DNA from: Campylobacter concisus
GTDB taxonomy: Bacteria; Campylobacterota; Campylobacteria; Campylobacterales; Campylobacteraceae
NCBI RefSeq assembly: GCF_003048535.1
Contig: NZ_PIRQ01000008.1
Span: 1-64,000 of the forward strand
Direction of reading: 5' to 3'
DNA length: 64,000 nucleotides
Shown: piece by piece, positions 1 to 11,236 of the stretch
Numbering within the stretch: the first letter of the stretch is position 1
Layout of the letters: the number at the start of each line of letters is the position of its first letter
Made by a program: the position numbers and the translations under genes
Notes under the pieces: model-generated
Told to the model about the DNA's origin: nothing
The model's input: only the letters and a program-made list of their open reading frames with translations
Databases searched by the model: none

Positions 1-276
1 ATTTATAAATTCAATTCCTACCAAAGCTAACATCCACAATACGCCTATTCATCACTCTTTTACTTCATATCACAGCTACACTTCGTATCTTCCACTCTCT
101 ATTTGACCATTCTAGTTTTCAATACAAATATATAAAAAAGTTTGTATTTTACCTTTTAACATATTCATATAAGTATTATGCTTTTAAAATTATCTTTTTA
201 AAATGAAAGTCGTATTTGTTTTTTGAAAACTTACAAGTAAGTTTTCAAAATTAAAAGTTTTATAAGATTGTAGATT
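1..276. other. Intergenic stretch at window edge
   Basis: This AT-rich stretch lies downstream of the minus-strand YqeY-like gene. I see no open reading frame worth calling and no RNA gene in positions 1-220. The only clear structure is the long inverted repeat at 221-250, listed separately. Confidence 0.5.
221..250 (-). terminator. Perfect 14-bp inverted repeat after the YqeY-like gene
   Basis: The arms TTTTGAAAACTTAC (221-234) and GTAAGTTTTCAAAA (237-250) are perfect reverse complements with only AA between them. The hairpin starts 26 bases past the stop of the minus-strand gene at 277-708, so it is a likely transcription terminator for that operon. The T-rich outer arms would serve as the U-tract. 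Confidence 0.65.
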
Positions 277-708
277 TTAAGCCAAAAGCTCTTTTGCGAT
301 CATGCTTATGCGTTTTGCCTCAGCACTCGCTCCAATCTCATCTTTTGCCATTTTCATTACAGCGCCTAAATTTTTACCAACTCTTTCAATGATCTTTTTT
401 ATTTTCTCTTTAAGCTCTTCATCGCTTAGTTGCGCTGGCAAATATGCCTTAATAAGCTCAATCTCGCCCTGCTCTTTTTTAGCCAAATCCTCTCTAGCAC
501 CTTTTATATAAAGCTCAACCGAGTCAGCCCTCTTTTTGATCTCCTTTTGAAGTAGTGGAAGTACCACTTCATCAGTCATTTCGATCCTTTGATCGACTTC
601 AACTTGCTTAAGTGCTGCATTTAGCGTTCTTAAAGTATCTCTTTTAAACTCATCTTTTGCCTTCATAGCCTCTTTTATATCAGCTAAAATTTGCTCTCTT
701 ATACTCAT
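277..708 (-). CDS. GatB/YqeY domain protein
   Basis: A 143-residue protein matching the small YqeY family, related to the C-terminal domain of the GatB tRNA amidotransferase subunit. It opens with MSIREQILADIKEAMKAKD and carries the family pattern of an N-terminal helical bundle (RDTLRTLNAALKQVEVD around residue 25) and a C-terminal lobe (GKNLGAVMKMAKDEIGASA near residues 109-127). Length is typical for the family. Its molecular role is not settled; a link to tRNA-dependent amidation is inferred only from the shared fold. A purine-rich ribosome site (AAAGGAGA) precedes the ATG. It follows the Ppx/GppA gene by 30 bases and probably shares its transcript. Confidence 0.85.
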   Translation of the reverse strand: MSIREQILADIKEAMKAKDEFKRDTLRTLNAALKQVEVDQRIEMTDEVVLPLLQKEIKKRADSVELYIKGAREDLAKKEQGEIELIKAYLPAQLSDEELKEKIKKIIERVGKNLGAVMKMAKDEIGASAEAKRISMIAKELLA

Positions 709-738
709 TTTCTCTCCTTTAAATTTTTGAAATATTAA

Positions 739-1641
739 CTAAAAATTTGTGATAATTTCTTGAAATTTTCCTTGCAGATAAGCCACCCCAACACCCTCTC
801 TAAGCCCATCGTCAATAACTAAAAATTTTGCTTCTTGCCCGATTAAAAGCTCCTCTAAAAGCAGCGTTCCAGCGATGAGCGGATACTTTCTGTTTCTTCC
901 AACCGCCACATTAGCGCTCTTATCGTCCATCTTTAAAAGCTCATCCACAAACCAAGCAAGATCATCATCTCTAAGCTCAAATCCGCTTACTTTTTTTGGA
1001 TCATAGTTCTCGTAGTTAAGTCCTAGTCGTAGCGCTGCGATAGTAGTTGGTACGCCAGAAGTCAGCACGATAAATTTATTTTTTAAGCTATTTAAAAATT
1101 CTCTTGCATCTTTTGTATAAAATTTTGCATTTTCTTGCATTAAATCAAGTGTTTTAAATTTTTCAAAAAATGTAATAATGCCAAATTTAAAACTCATAAA
1201 ATTTTCATCTTCACCGATCTCTGAGCTTGCTCCACCGATGTCAATAACACTAAAATTTTCACTGATTCCAAGCTTTTTAAAAGCATTTTGAACACCCAAA
1301 AATGTAAGCTTTGCTTCTGCTTTACCACTTATTAGGTGAAAATTTATACCAAATTTCTCTCGTATCTCACTAAAAATTTCCTCGCTATTTGACGCTACCC
1401 TAAAAGCCTCAGTTGCGACTGCTACGCATTTAAATTTATCAAAGTCAAATTTACTTTTAGCCTCCGATATCGCTTCAAAGAGCCTATTTTTAGACTCATC
1501 TGCTATCTTGCCACTTTCATTTAAGCCCCTTGCAGCTCCAACTATCTTTTCATAATTTTGCTCATTACTAAAGCCATTTTGTTCTTTTTTGACAAGCGCT
1601 ACGCGAAATGTGTTTGAGCCAAGATCTATCGCTATAACCAA
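739..1641 (-). CDS. Ppx/GppA-family phosphatase
   Basis: A 300-residue actin-fold (ASKHA) phosphatase of the exopolyphosphatase/guanosine pentaphosphatase family. The phosphate-binding loop AIDLGSNTFRVAL is at residues 4-16 and the second loop VIDIGGASSEIG is near residue 137. It would hydrolyse terminal phosphates from polyphosphate or pppGpp in the cytoplasm, tying it to phosphate storage and the stringent response. The protein is short (E. coli Ppx and GppA are about 500 residues) and contains only the N-terminal catalytic half, as is common in epsilonproteobacteria. Which substrate it prefers cannot be read from the sequence. It lies just upstream of the YqeY-like gene on the same strand. 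Confidence 0.85.
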   Translation of the reverse strand: MVIAIDLGSNTFRVALVKKEQNGFSNEQNYEKIVGAARGLNESGKIADESKNRLFEAISEAKSKFDFDKFKCVAVATEAFRVASNSEEIFSEIREKFGINFHLISGKAEAKLTFLGVQNAFKKLGISENFSVIDIGGASSEIGEDENFMSFKFGIITFFEKFKTLDLMQENAKFYTKDAREFLNSLKNKFIVLTSGVPTTIAALRLGLNYENYDPKKVSGFELRDDDLAWFVDELLKMDDKSANVAVGRNRKYPLIAGTLLLEELLIGQEAKFLVIDDGLREGVGVAYLQGKFQEIITNF

Positions 1642-1771
1642 AATTTATCCTTAAAATTTTTTGTAGATTCTAACATATGATAATTTAGTATCATTTAAAG
1701 TTGAAAAATTCTAAAAACTTTAATATTTTTCAAGATATAATCCCTATCAAAAACCTTATAAGGGGGCTTGA

Positions 1772-3310
1772 TTGCTTCGAGATAACTTATTGGCATTTGT
1801 TATTTTTGCAATTTGTAGCGTTGGATTTTTCGTTTGGGGCTATCAATACATCCCGACAAATAACTACTTTTTATTTTTAATCGCTGGCATGTTTGGTCTT
1901 TTTATGGCCTTTAATATCGGTGGAAATGACGTTGCAAACAGCTTTGGCACAAGTGTTGGCGCTAAGACTCTTACGCTTAAGCAAGCTCTCATCATCGCAG
2001 CCATTTTTGAGCTTAGTGGTGCGATATTTGCAGGATCAGAGGTTACAAATACGATTAGAAACGAGATCGTAAAATTTCCAAGCGATCTAAACCCGATGAA
2101 ATTTGTCATCATCATGATCTCAGCCCTTCTTAGCTCTGGGCTTTGGCTCTTTTATGCGTCTAAAAAAGGTCTACCAGTCTCGACCACTCACTCGATCGTT
2201 GGTGGCATCGTTGGTGCAGGACTTGCTATGGGTTTTATGATAAAAGATCCAGAACCATTTAGCATGGTCTCATGGAGTGAGATCGGTAGAATTGCCGTAA
2301 GTTGGGTCATTTCGCCACTGCTTGGCGGCGTGATGTCTTACGTTATATTTGGCTACGTAAAAAGCAAGATTATAGAACCAACACATGAACTTAAAATGAA
2401 TCTAAAAGCGCTAAAGGCTGAGAGAAAAGCATATAAAGAAAGCTTCATAAAAGCACTAAAAACAAAGCCGGCTGAGGAGCAGATAGCTACTCTTTCAAAG
2501 ATCGCAGTTATCGATGAGGACGAGATCGAAACCACTGAATACAGCGAGTATCGCTCAAAAATCCGCATTATGAAAGATAGTGAAAAAGAGATAGATACCT
2601 TTAAAGCGATGAAAAAGCATATCCCGATCATCGCTGGATTTGCCGCGATGGTGATCTCGTCGATGATGCTTTTTAAAGGGCTGGAGCATATAAATTTAGC
2701 CTTTAGTATCATCCAAACCATCTGGATCATCTTCGTCATCGGAGCTCTAGCATATCTTGCAAGCCTTGCTATTATAAACGTCATGAGCAAAAACGATAGC
2801 GAAAAGAGTATCAATAGAATTTTCTCATGGTTTCAAATTTTTACCGCTTCATCTTTTGCATTTTCACATGGTGCAAACGATATCGCAAACGCAGTTGGAC
2901 CATTTGCAGCCGTACTTGACGTGCTAAAAACTGGCTCTATAAATGAAAGCTCACCCATACCAAGCATCGCAATGGTAACCTTTGGAATTTCGCTTGTCGT
3001 TGGACTTTGGTTTTTAGGCAAAGAGGTGATCACTACTATCGGCTCAAAACTAGCTGAAATTTTACCTACGACCGGCTTTAGCGCTGAGCTTGCCTCAAGT
3101 ATCGTCATACTTCTAGCCACAAAGCTTGGCATACCAGTTAGCTCGACTCATATCCTAATAGGCGCAGTTTTAGGCATCGGCATCGTAAATAAAAATGCAA
3201 ACTGGAAAATGGTAAGACCAATCATTCTTGCTTGGCTCATCACGCTTCCAGCAGCTGCTATCTCATCAGCTATATTTTATTTTGCCCTTGCTAAATTACT
3301 AGGCGTTTAG
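1772..3310 (+). CDS. Inorganic phosphate transporter, PiT family
   Basis: A 512-residue integral membrane protein of the PiT family, which imports metal-phosphate with a cation gradient. Both halves carry the family signature: GGNDVANSFGTSVG near residue 50 and SHGANDIANAVGP near residue 366. Many hydrophobic helices flank a long charged cytoplasmic loop at roughly residues 195-285. The TTG start at 1772 is supported by an AAGGGGG ribosome site a few bases upstream and an in-frame TGA immediately before it. It is a single-gene unit converging on clpB. The neighbouring Ppx/GppA gene also touches phosphate metabolism but is transcribed divergently. Confidence 0.9.
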   Translation: MLRDNLLAFVIFAICSVGFFVWGYQYIPTNNYFLFLIAGMFGLFMAFNIGGNDVANSFGTSVGAKTLTLKQALIIAAIFELSGAIFAGSEVTNTIRNEIVKFPSDLNPMKFVIIMISALLSSGLWLFYASKKGLPVSTTHSIVGGIVGAGLAMGFMIKDPEPFSMVSWSEIGRIAVSWVISPLLGGVMSYVIFGYVKSKIIEPTHELKMNLKALKAERKAYKESFIKALKTKPAEEQIATLSKIAVIDEDEIETTEYSEYRSKIRIMKDSEKEIDTFKAMKKHIPIIAGFAAMVISSMMLFKGLEHINLAFSIIQTIWIIFVIGALAYLASLAIINVMSKNDSEKSINRIFSWFQIFTASSFAFSHGANDIANAVGPFAAVLDVLKTGSINESSPIPSIAMVTFGISLVVGLWFLGKEVITTIGSKLAEILPTTGFSAELASSIVILLATKLGIPVSSTHILIGAVLGIGIVNKNANWKMVRPIILAWLITLPAAAISSAIFYFALAKLLGV

Positions 3311-3376
3311 TCATATTTTTAAATAGCTAAACCGCCCTATTTTTTAGATATTTTTTGTATAAATTTTATATGAGAG

Positions 3377-3403
3377 CTTGGCAAGTTGATCCAACCTGCC
3401 AAG
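3377..3403. terminator. Hairpin between pit and clpB
   Basis: Sequence CTTGGCA-A-GTTG-ATC-CAAC-C-TGCCAAG folds as an 11-bp stem with one A/C mismatch and a three-base loop. It sits between two convergent genes and could terminate both. Confidence 0.65.
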
Positions 3404-3414
3404 TAAATTTGAAG

Positions 3415-5988
<2,574 letters not shown>

Positions 5989-6020
5989 TAAATCTCCTTG
6001 GATTATTTTATATGGTCGCC

Positions 6021-6049
6021 ATTATATAACTTTAGTCTTATATTGTCAA
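6021..6049 (-). promoter_or_regulatory. Consensus sigma-70 promoter of clpB
   Basis: On the minus strand, TTGACA (6044-6049) is followed after exactly 17 bases by TATAAT (6021-6026), a perfect consensus promoter about 35 bases ahead of the clpB ATG. Campylobacter housekeeping promoters generally lack a conserved -35 box, so this one stands out. Confidence 0.8.
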
Positions 6050-6050
6050 G
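6030..6050. promoter_or_regulatory. HAIR-like (HspR) operator overlapping the clpB -35 box
   Basis: Positions 6030-6050 read CTTTAGT-N7-TGTCAAG, close to the HspR-associated inverted repeat CTTGAGT-N7-ACTCAAG (11 of 14 arm bases match). The site covers the -35 element of the clpB promoter, where a repressor would act. HspR is known to repress heat-shock operons in Campylobacter and Helicobacter; its binding here is inferred. Confidence 0.5.
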
Positions 6051-6207
6051 TATTTTTATAACACTTATCACTCTTTTTATTTAATTGCTAAAATTTACCG
6101 TTATAAATTTGTATCAAAAACTATCCAAAAGCAAAAATATAAGCTTAAATTTATACTTTTTTTAGCCAAAAGCTAATAGAATTGAGTCAAAAATTATAGG
6201 AGAAATT

Positions 6208-7512
6208 TTGAATAAATTTAGTAGATTTTTTGCACTAAAAATTACAGGTGCTTTGCTTATCTCAAGCGTAGCAGTGAATGCACTTTTTGCAAAGAGTGAA
6301 GACGAAGCAAGTGCGAAGCTTGAAGCACTTTCAAAGCTTACAAAAACAATTTCAACCGTTGAAAAATACTATGTTGATGACATTAAATTTAAAGAGATCA
6401 TCGATAAAGCCATTGCTGGTTTAATGCAAAATTTAGATGCCCACTCAAGCTTTTTAAATGAAAAAGCTTACAAAGATATGCAGGTGCAAACAAGTGGAGA
6501 ATTTGGTGGCCTTGGCATAACAGTTGGTATGAAAGATAGCGCACTAACCGTTATCTCACCGATAGAAGATACCCCAGCTGATAAAGCGGGTATAAAATCA
6601 GGCGACATTATCTTAAGAATAGACGGCAACTCAACTATCGGCACAACGATAGATGAAGCTGTAAATAAAATGCGTGGCAAGCCAAAAACTCCAATAACTA
6701 TCACAATTTTGCGAAAAGGTGAGCAAAAACCATTTGACGTAAAGATCATAAGAGATCTTATAAAAGTTGAGTCTGTCTATGCAAAAATGATAGAAAATGA
6801 CAACATTCTTTACGTGCGTGTTACAAATTTTGACAAAAATGTTGTTACAAAGGTAAAAGAAGCGATCAAAGAGTATCCAAAAGCAAGTGGCATCATACTT
6901 GATCTTAGAAACAATCCTGGCGGACTTTTAAATCAAGCTGTTGATCTAGTTGATCTTTTTGTAGATAACGGCGTCATCGTCTCTCAAAAAGGTCGCGACG
7001 CATCTGAAAATATAGAGTATAAAGCAAGTGCTAGTAAAACTCTTTCAAAACTACCGCTTGTTGCACTAGTAAATGGCGGAAGTGCTAGTGCTAGCGAGAT
7101 CGTAAGTGGCTCACTTCAAGATCATAAACGTGCTGTAATAATCGGCGAAAACACCTTTGGCAAAGGAAGTGTTCAAGTAATCCTTCCGATAGATGACACC
7201 GAAGCATTAAGGCTAACCATCGCAAGATACTACTTGCCAAGTGGCAGAACTATCCAAGCAGTTGGCGTAACACCTGATGTAGTCGTGCATCCTGGCAAAG
7301 TGCCGCAAAGCGACGATAGTGCATTTAGTATCAAAGAAAGTGAGCTAAAAGCACACCTAAAAAGCGAGCTAAACAAGATAAATCCTACAAGTGAGGGCAA
7401 TAAAACTGAAGCAAAAGATGATAAAAAGATAATCACGCAAAAAAAAGTTGATGAAGATATTCAATTAAAAACAGCAATTGATACGATCAAAATTTTAAAA
7501 ATAAAACAATAA
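6208..7512 (+). CDS. ctpA: Carboxy-terminal processing protease, S41 family
   Basis: A 434-residue periplasmic serine protease. An N-terminal signal segment (residues 8-29, ending VNALFAKS) is followed by a PDZ domain (about 95-175, with GLGITV and GIKSGDIIL) and the S41 catalytic core. The likely nucleophile is the serine in NGGSASASE and the general base the lysine in FGKGSVQ, about 25 residues apart. Such proteases trim or degrade envelope proteins from their C termini. The start is TTG at 6208, preceded by AGGAGA. It leads the purC-purS-purQ cluster by 17 bases; as I recall, C. jejuni Cj0511-Cj0516 has the same order. Confidence 0.92.
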   Translation: MNKFSRFFALKITGALLISSVAVNALFAKSEDEASAKLEALSKLTKTISTVEKYYVDDIKFKEIIDKAIAGLMQNLDAHSSFLNEKAYKDMQVQTSGEFGGLGITVGMKDSALTVISPIEDTPADKAGIKSGDIILRIDGNSTIGTTIDEAVNKMRGKPKTPITITILRKGEQKPFDVKIIRDLIKVESVYAKMIENDNILYVRVTNFDKNVVTKVKEAIKEYPKASGIILDLRNNPGGLLNQAVDLVDLFVDNGVIVSQKGRDASENIEYKASASKTLSKLPLVALVNGGSASASEIVSGSLQDHKRAVIIGENTFGKGSVQVILPIDDTEALRLTIARYYLPSGRTIQAVGVTPDVVVHPGKVPQSDDSAFSIKESELKAHLKSELNKINPTSEGNKTEAKDDKKIITQKKVDEDIQLKTAIDTIKILKIKQ

Positions 7513-7529
7513 ATTAGAAGGAGATCTCC

Positions 7530-8240
7530 ATGCAAAAAAGAGAGCTTATTTACGAGGGAAAAGGTAAAAAAATGTATGCCACAGACGATGCAAATTTACT
7601 TGTGGCTGAATTTAAAGACGATCTAACAGCATTTGATGCTCAAAAAAGAGGCAACGAAGCTGGTAAAGGCGCATTAAATAATAAAATTTCAACACAGCTT
7701 TTTAAGCTTTTGGAGAGTAAAGGCATCGTGACTGACCTAGTTGAGACTATTAGCGACACTGAACAAGTAGTCAAAAAATGTGAGATCATACCTCTTGAAG
7801 TTGTTGTTAGAAATATCGCAACTGGTTCACTAAGCAAAAGACTTGGCATAAAAGAAGGCACAGTTTTACCTTTTACGCTTGTTGAGTTTTACTACAAAAA
7901 CGATGATTTGCACGATCCATTAGTAACCGATGAGCACTGTATCATTATGGGATTAGTAAAGAGTGAAAAAGATCTTCAAACTCTAAGACACACAGCAAGA
8001 GAGATCAACTCTATATTATTTAAATTTTTTGCCGAAAGAGACCTAAAACTAGTTGATTTTAAAATAGAATTTGGTATCGACAAAGACGGCAATATCATTC
8101 TAGCCGATGAAATAAGCCCCGATAGTTGTAGATTCTGGGATGCTAAAACTAATGAAAAACTTGACAAAGATAGATTTAGACAAGATCTTGGTAGCGTAAA
8201 AGTCGCTTACGAAGAAGTTTTAAGAAGAATTTTATCGTAA
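7530..8240 (+). CDS. purC: SAICAR synthetase (PurC)
   Basis: A 236-residue cytoplasmic enzyme that joins aspartate to CAIR with ATP to form SAICAR in de novo purine synthesis. Diagnostic stretches are YEGKGKKMY near residue 9, [14 protein letters not shown] near residue 90 and [12 protein letters not shown] near residue 190. Length is normal. It has an AAGGAG ribosome site and stops 8 bases before purS, so the three pur genes are surely co-transcribed. Confidence 0.97.
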   Translation: MQKRELIYEGKGKKMYATDDANLLVAEFKDDLTAFDAQKRGNEAGKGALNNKISTQLFKLLESKGIVTDLVETISDTEQVVKKCEIIPLEVVVRNIATGSLSKRLGIKEGTVLPFTLVEFYYKNDDLHDPLVTDEHCIIMGLVKSEKDLQTLRHTAREINSILFKFFAERDLKLVDFKIEFGIDKDGNIILADEISPDSCRFWDAKTNEKLDKDRFRQDLGSVKVAYEEVLRRILS

Positions 8241-8248
8241 GGACAAAA

Positions 8249-8485
8249 ATGAAAGCTGTTGTAAATATAGCATTAAGAAGTGGGGTCCTTGACCCTGCTG
8301 GCAAAGCAGTGGAGCATGCTTTAAATTCTCTTGGATTTAGCGGTGTGTCAAATGTCAGGATAGGCAAGCAAATCGTTTTAGATATTGATGAGAGCGATAA
8401 AAACAAAGCAAAAGAGCAGCTAAAAGTGATGTGCGAAGAGCTTCTGGCTAACACTGTTATCGAAGACTACGAGATCGTGCTATGA
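8249..8485 (+). CDS. purS: FGAM synthase subunit PurS
   Basis: A 78-residue protein of the PurS family, the small structural subunit that bridges PurL and PurQ in the three-part formylglycinamidine synthase. It shows the typical pattern VNIALRSGVLDPAGKAVEHA at the N terminus and FSGVSNVRIGKQI in the middle. Its stop overlaps the purQ ATG (ATGA), a sign of translational coupling. PurL is not in this window. Confidence 0.93.
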   Translation: MKAVVNIALRSGVLDPAGKAVEHALNSLGFSGVSNVRIGKQIVLDIDESDKNKAKEQLKVMCEELLANTVIEDYEIVL

Positions 8486-9147
8486 AAGTAGCGATTATAC
8501 TTTTTCCTGGCACAAACTGCGAAGAAGATACAGCTCACGCATTTAAATTACTTGGATGCCAAACACAAATAATCTGGCACAAAGAAGATAAAATAGATGC
8601 TGACCTGGTCGTACTTCCAGGCGGTTTTAGCTATGGAGATTATCTAAGAACAGCTGCAATAGCTAAATTTAGCCCAGCTATGCAAGCTGTAAAAGAGCAT
8701 GCAAAAAAAGGCGGCTATATCTTAGGAATTTGCAATGGTTTTCAGATGCTACTTGAGCTTGGACTCTTAAAGGGTGCGATGAGAAGAAATGAAAATTTAA
8801 ATTTCGTCTCAAAATATCACCACCTAAAAGTAATCTCAAATGACAATAAATTCTTAGCAAATTTAGCCAAAAATGAAGTAGTAAATATCCCTATTGCTCA
8901 TGGCGAGGGTAACTATTACACTGATGAAAACACTCTAAAAGGCCTTTACGACAACGATCAAGTGCTACTAAAATACTGTGATGCTAAAGGCAACGAAATA
9001 AATCCAAACGGCTCAGTCGACAATATAGCTGGAATTTGTGATGAGAGCAAAAAGATTTTTGGTCTCATGCCTCATCCTGAGCGTGCTTGTGAGAAAATTT
9101 TAGGTACAGATGATGGTATGAAGATGCTAAAAGGTCTAGTTTGGTAA
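8482..9147 (+). CDS. purQ: FGAM synthase glutaminase subunit PurQ
   Basis: A 221-residue class I glutamine amidotransferase supplying ammonia to the PurS/PurL complex. The nucleophilic cysteine lies in GICNGFQMLLELGLL (about residue 83) and the catalytic His-Glu pair in MPHPERAC near the C terminus. The oxyanion region PGGFSYGDYLR near residue 46 is intact. It overlaps purS by 4 bases and its last codons overlap the next gene's TTG start. Confidence 0.96.
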   Translation: MKVAIILFPGTNCEEDTAHAFKLLGCQTQIIWHKEDKIDADLVVLPGGFSYGDYLRTAAIAKFSPAMQAVKEHAKKGGYILGICNGFQMLLELGLLKGAMRRNENLNFVSKYHHLKVISNDNKFLANLAKNEVVNIPIAHGEGNYYTDENTLKGLYDNDQVLLKYCDAKGNEINPNGSVDNIAGICDESKKIFGLMPHPERACEKILGTDDGMKMLKGLVW

Positions 9148-10436
9148 AACATTTTCTTTTTATCTCCCTACTCGTACTAAATTTATTTGCTGTAAATACC
9201 GATGAAGTAAGCGTTTTTGACATGATGGACGAAGCTAGGGAGGATAAATTTGTAAATAGCCCTACTTCAAATCCAAAAACTCAAAAACCGCCAAAAGAAC
9301 AAGATTTTTCAAGAAAATTTGTGTCACCACAGCCAGAACGTATCACTCCAGAGCAGATGCGAAACATCGTGCCAACAAACGAGCCAGATATTAGTGTTCC
9401 AGACAATCAAGTATATGATAAGATCAAAGTAAAAGAGCTTCTTTTAAAAGCCACAAATGTGCCAAAAAATGTTGTTATAGGAGAAATTTTTAGTGTTGAG
9501 ATAGTGGCTGATACACAAAATGACTTTGAGTTTGAGTTTGAGACACAGCTTGATGAAACAAATATCAAATGGCTAAATAAGAAAAATTTTCAATGGGTAA
9601 AAAGCGAAGACAACAAATATGTAGGTACTTTTTATCTTGAGGCAACAAGCATTGACGCAAAGACTTTAAAAGTTAGTTTAACCCTAAAAAGAAATGGCGA
9701 GAACTATCAAAACTCTAGCATAAATATCTTTTTACCAAAGCTAAAAGAGCTTAGAAGTGATGAGAACTACAACCACATCGTCGCTGACAACCTTGAGGTA
9801 AAGAAATTTAAAACGACTAAATTTGATGATATAAACAATATCATGGTTGTAGAAATTTATGGCAACAACGTAGATCTAAGTGCTTTTAATATTGAAAATA
9901 AGACAATCTTAAAGCAAGGTGTAGATACGATAAATGGCGACTTTAACTCACAAAGCGCATATTATTTTGCAGTATTTAAGCCAAATAAAAAATCGCTTGA
10001 CTTTAACTATTACAACCTAAAAAAGGCCAAATTTGAAAGTTTTTCTTTGCCGGTGAGTGTCGAAGATGACGATGTTAGCACACAGATCGGACTAAACCCA
10101 AAACAAAGCGAGTTTAGCACCTATAAAGATATCACGATATACTCTTGTGCGGTAATTTTTATATTATTAGCTATTTGGCGCAGAAGGCTTAGCTACTTTT
10201 TTGTGGCGGCTGTTTTTATCGCACTTGGAATTTACACCTACAACCCTTTTGGCAAGGCTGTTCTAAAACCAGATATTAGCGTTTCGATCTTGCCTACAAA
10301 AAACTCAACCATTTTTTACACATCTCGCAAAAATGAAAATGTAGAAATTTTAGACACAAAAGGCGACTACTCAAAAATTTTATTTGCTGATGGTAAGATT
10401 GGCTGGGTAAAAAAGGATAATCTTGTCAAAAATTAG
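9141..10436 (+). CDS. Membrane-anchored protein with C-terminal SH3-like domain
   Basis: A 431-residue envelope protein of unknown function. An N-terminal signal peptide (HFLFISLLVLNLFAV) is followed by a disordered Pro/Gln-rich segment (about 35-90) and a beta-rich periplasmic domain (about 95-320). Two adjacent membrane helices lie at about 335-380, then a small SH3-like domain (ILDTKGDYSKILFADGKIGW) at the end. It resembles C. jejuni Cj0515, which as I recall also sits between purQ and plsC. The TTG start at 9141 overlaps the purQ stop and leaves no spacer. An SH3 domain of this type often binds peptidoglycan, but that is inference. Confidence 0.75.
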   Translation: MVKHFLFISLLVLNLFAVNTDEVSVFDMMDEAREDKFVNSPTSNPKTQKPPKEQDFSRKFVSPQPERITPEQMRNIVPTNEPDISVPDNQVYDKIKVKELLLKATNVPKNVVIGEIFSVEIVADTQNDFEFEFETQLDETNIKWLNKKNFQWVKSEDNKYVGTFYLEATSIDAKTLKVSLTLKRNGENYQNSSINIFLPKLKELRSDENYNHIVADNLEVKKFKTTKFDDINNIMVVEIYGNNVDLSAFNIENKTILKQGVDTINGDFNSQSAYYFAVFKPNKKSLDFNYYNLKKAKFESFSLPVSVEDDDVSTQIGLNPKQSEFSTYKDITIYSCAVIFILLAIWRRRLSYFFVAAVFIALGIYTYNPFGKAVLKPDISVSILPTKNSTIFYTSRKNENVEILDTKGDYSKILFADGKIGWVKKDNLVKN

Positions 10437-11091
10437 AGCTTTATTTTTTGCTATTGAGTTTGTTATTAGCGTTATTCTTGTCGTCTTTTTTATGTGGCTA
10501 TTTAATGATAAAAATAGAGCCATAAGAAAATTTTGGGGAAGATCGCAAAGGTTTTTTGGTGGATATAAACTTGAAGTGATAGGTAATTTTAGTGATGAGG
10601 CAAATATCTTACTCATAAACCATCAAAGTATGCTTGACATTATTGTGCTTGAAGAGGTTCATCCAAAAAATCTTTGCTGGATAGCAAAGGCACAAATCGG
10701 CAAAATTCCTATAATTGGTAAAATTTTGAGCCTGCCAAAAATGATAGCGGTTGAACGTGAAAATAAACATTCACTAATAAAGCTTTTAAGCGAAGCAAAA
10801 GACAGGGTTGAAAATGGTCGTGTTTTAGCGATATTTCCCGAAGGAACTAGATCTCAAACCAATAAACTTTTGCCTTTTAAGGGTGGTGCAAAACTATTAG
10901 TTGAAAAGCTAAATTTAAAAGTTCAACCTATCGTTATAGTAGGAAGCGATGCTATGAAAGTAAAAGAATTTAGCTTTAAAAAAGCAGACATCAAGCTCTT
11001 TTGTCTTGATATAGTCGATACTTCAAAAGACAACTGGCTAGAGGCGACTAGAGAGAGTATGCAAAAAGTCCTAGACGAAAATAGAAAATAA
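10423..11091 (+). CDS. plsC: 1-acyl-sn-glycerol-3-phosphate acyltransferase (PlsC)
   Basis: A 222-residue inner-membrane acyltransferase that converts lysophosphatidic acid to phosphatidic acid. The H-x4-D catalytic motif is NHQSMLD (about residue 66) and the substrate-binding motif is FPEGTRS (about residue 138). One N-terminal helix (residues 5-24) anchors it. The TTG start lies 14 bases inside the preceding gene, so translation is probably coupled. This is the last gene of the ctpA/purine cluster. Confidence 0.93.
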   Translation: MSKIRALFFAIEFVISVILVVFFMWLFNDKNRAIRKFWGRSQRFFGGYKLEVIGNFSDEANILLINHQSMLDIIVLEEVHPKNLCWIAKAQIGKIPIIGKILSLPKMIAVERENKHSLIKLLSEAKDRVENGRVLAIFPEGTRSQTNKLLPFKGGAKLLVEKLNLKVQPIVIVGSDAMKVKEFSFKKADIKLFCLDIVDTSKDNWLEATRESMQKVLDENRK

Positions 11092-11095
11092 ATTT

Positions 11096-11117
11096 GGCTT
11101 TGCAAATTTACAAAGCC
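11096..11117 (+). terminator. Hairpin after plsC
   Basis: GGCTTTG (11096-11102) and CAAAGCC (11111-11117) form a 7-bp stem with an 8-base loop five bases past the plsC stop. No strong T-run follows, so termination is only probable. Confidence 0.5.
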
Positions 11118-11187
11118 CCTCCTGCTCTATATCATTATCTATAAAAATTTGACTTTATACTAGAAATTTTTATCAATAAATTTAAAA

Positions 11188-11209
11188 AGGTCCAGCGAAA
11201 GCTAGACCT
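11188..11209 (-). terminator. Rho-independent terminator of the chemoreceptor gene
   Basis: On the minus strand AGGTCTAGC-TTTC-GCTGGACCT forms a 9-bp stem (one U-G pair) with a four-base loop, followed directly by TTTTTAAATTT. The G-U pair becomes a C-A mismatch on the plus strand, so it should act only for the minus-strand chemoreceptor gene. Confidence 0.8.
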
Positions 11210-11236
11210 AAAAATATGAGCTTAAGGGGTAAGCTC

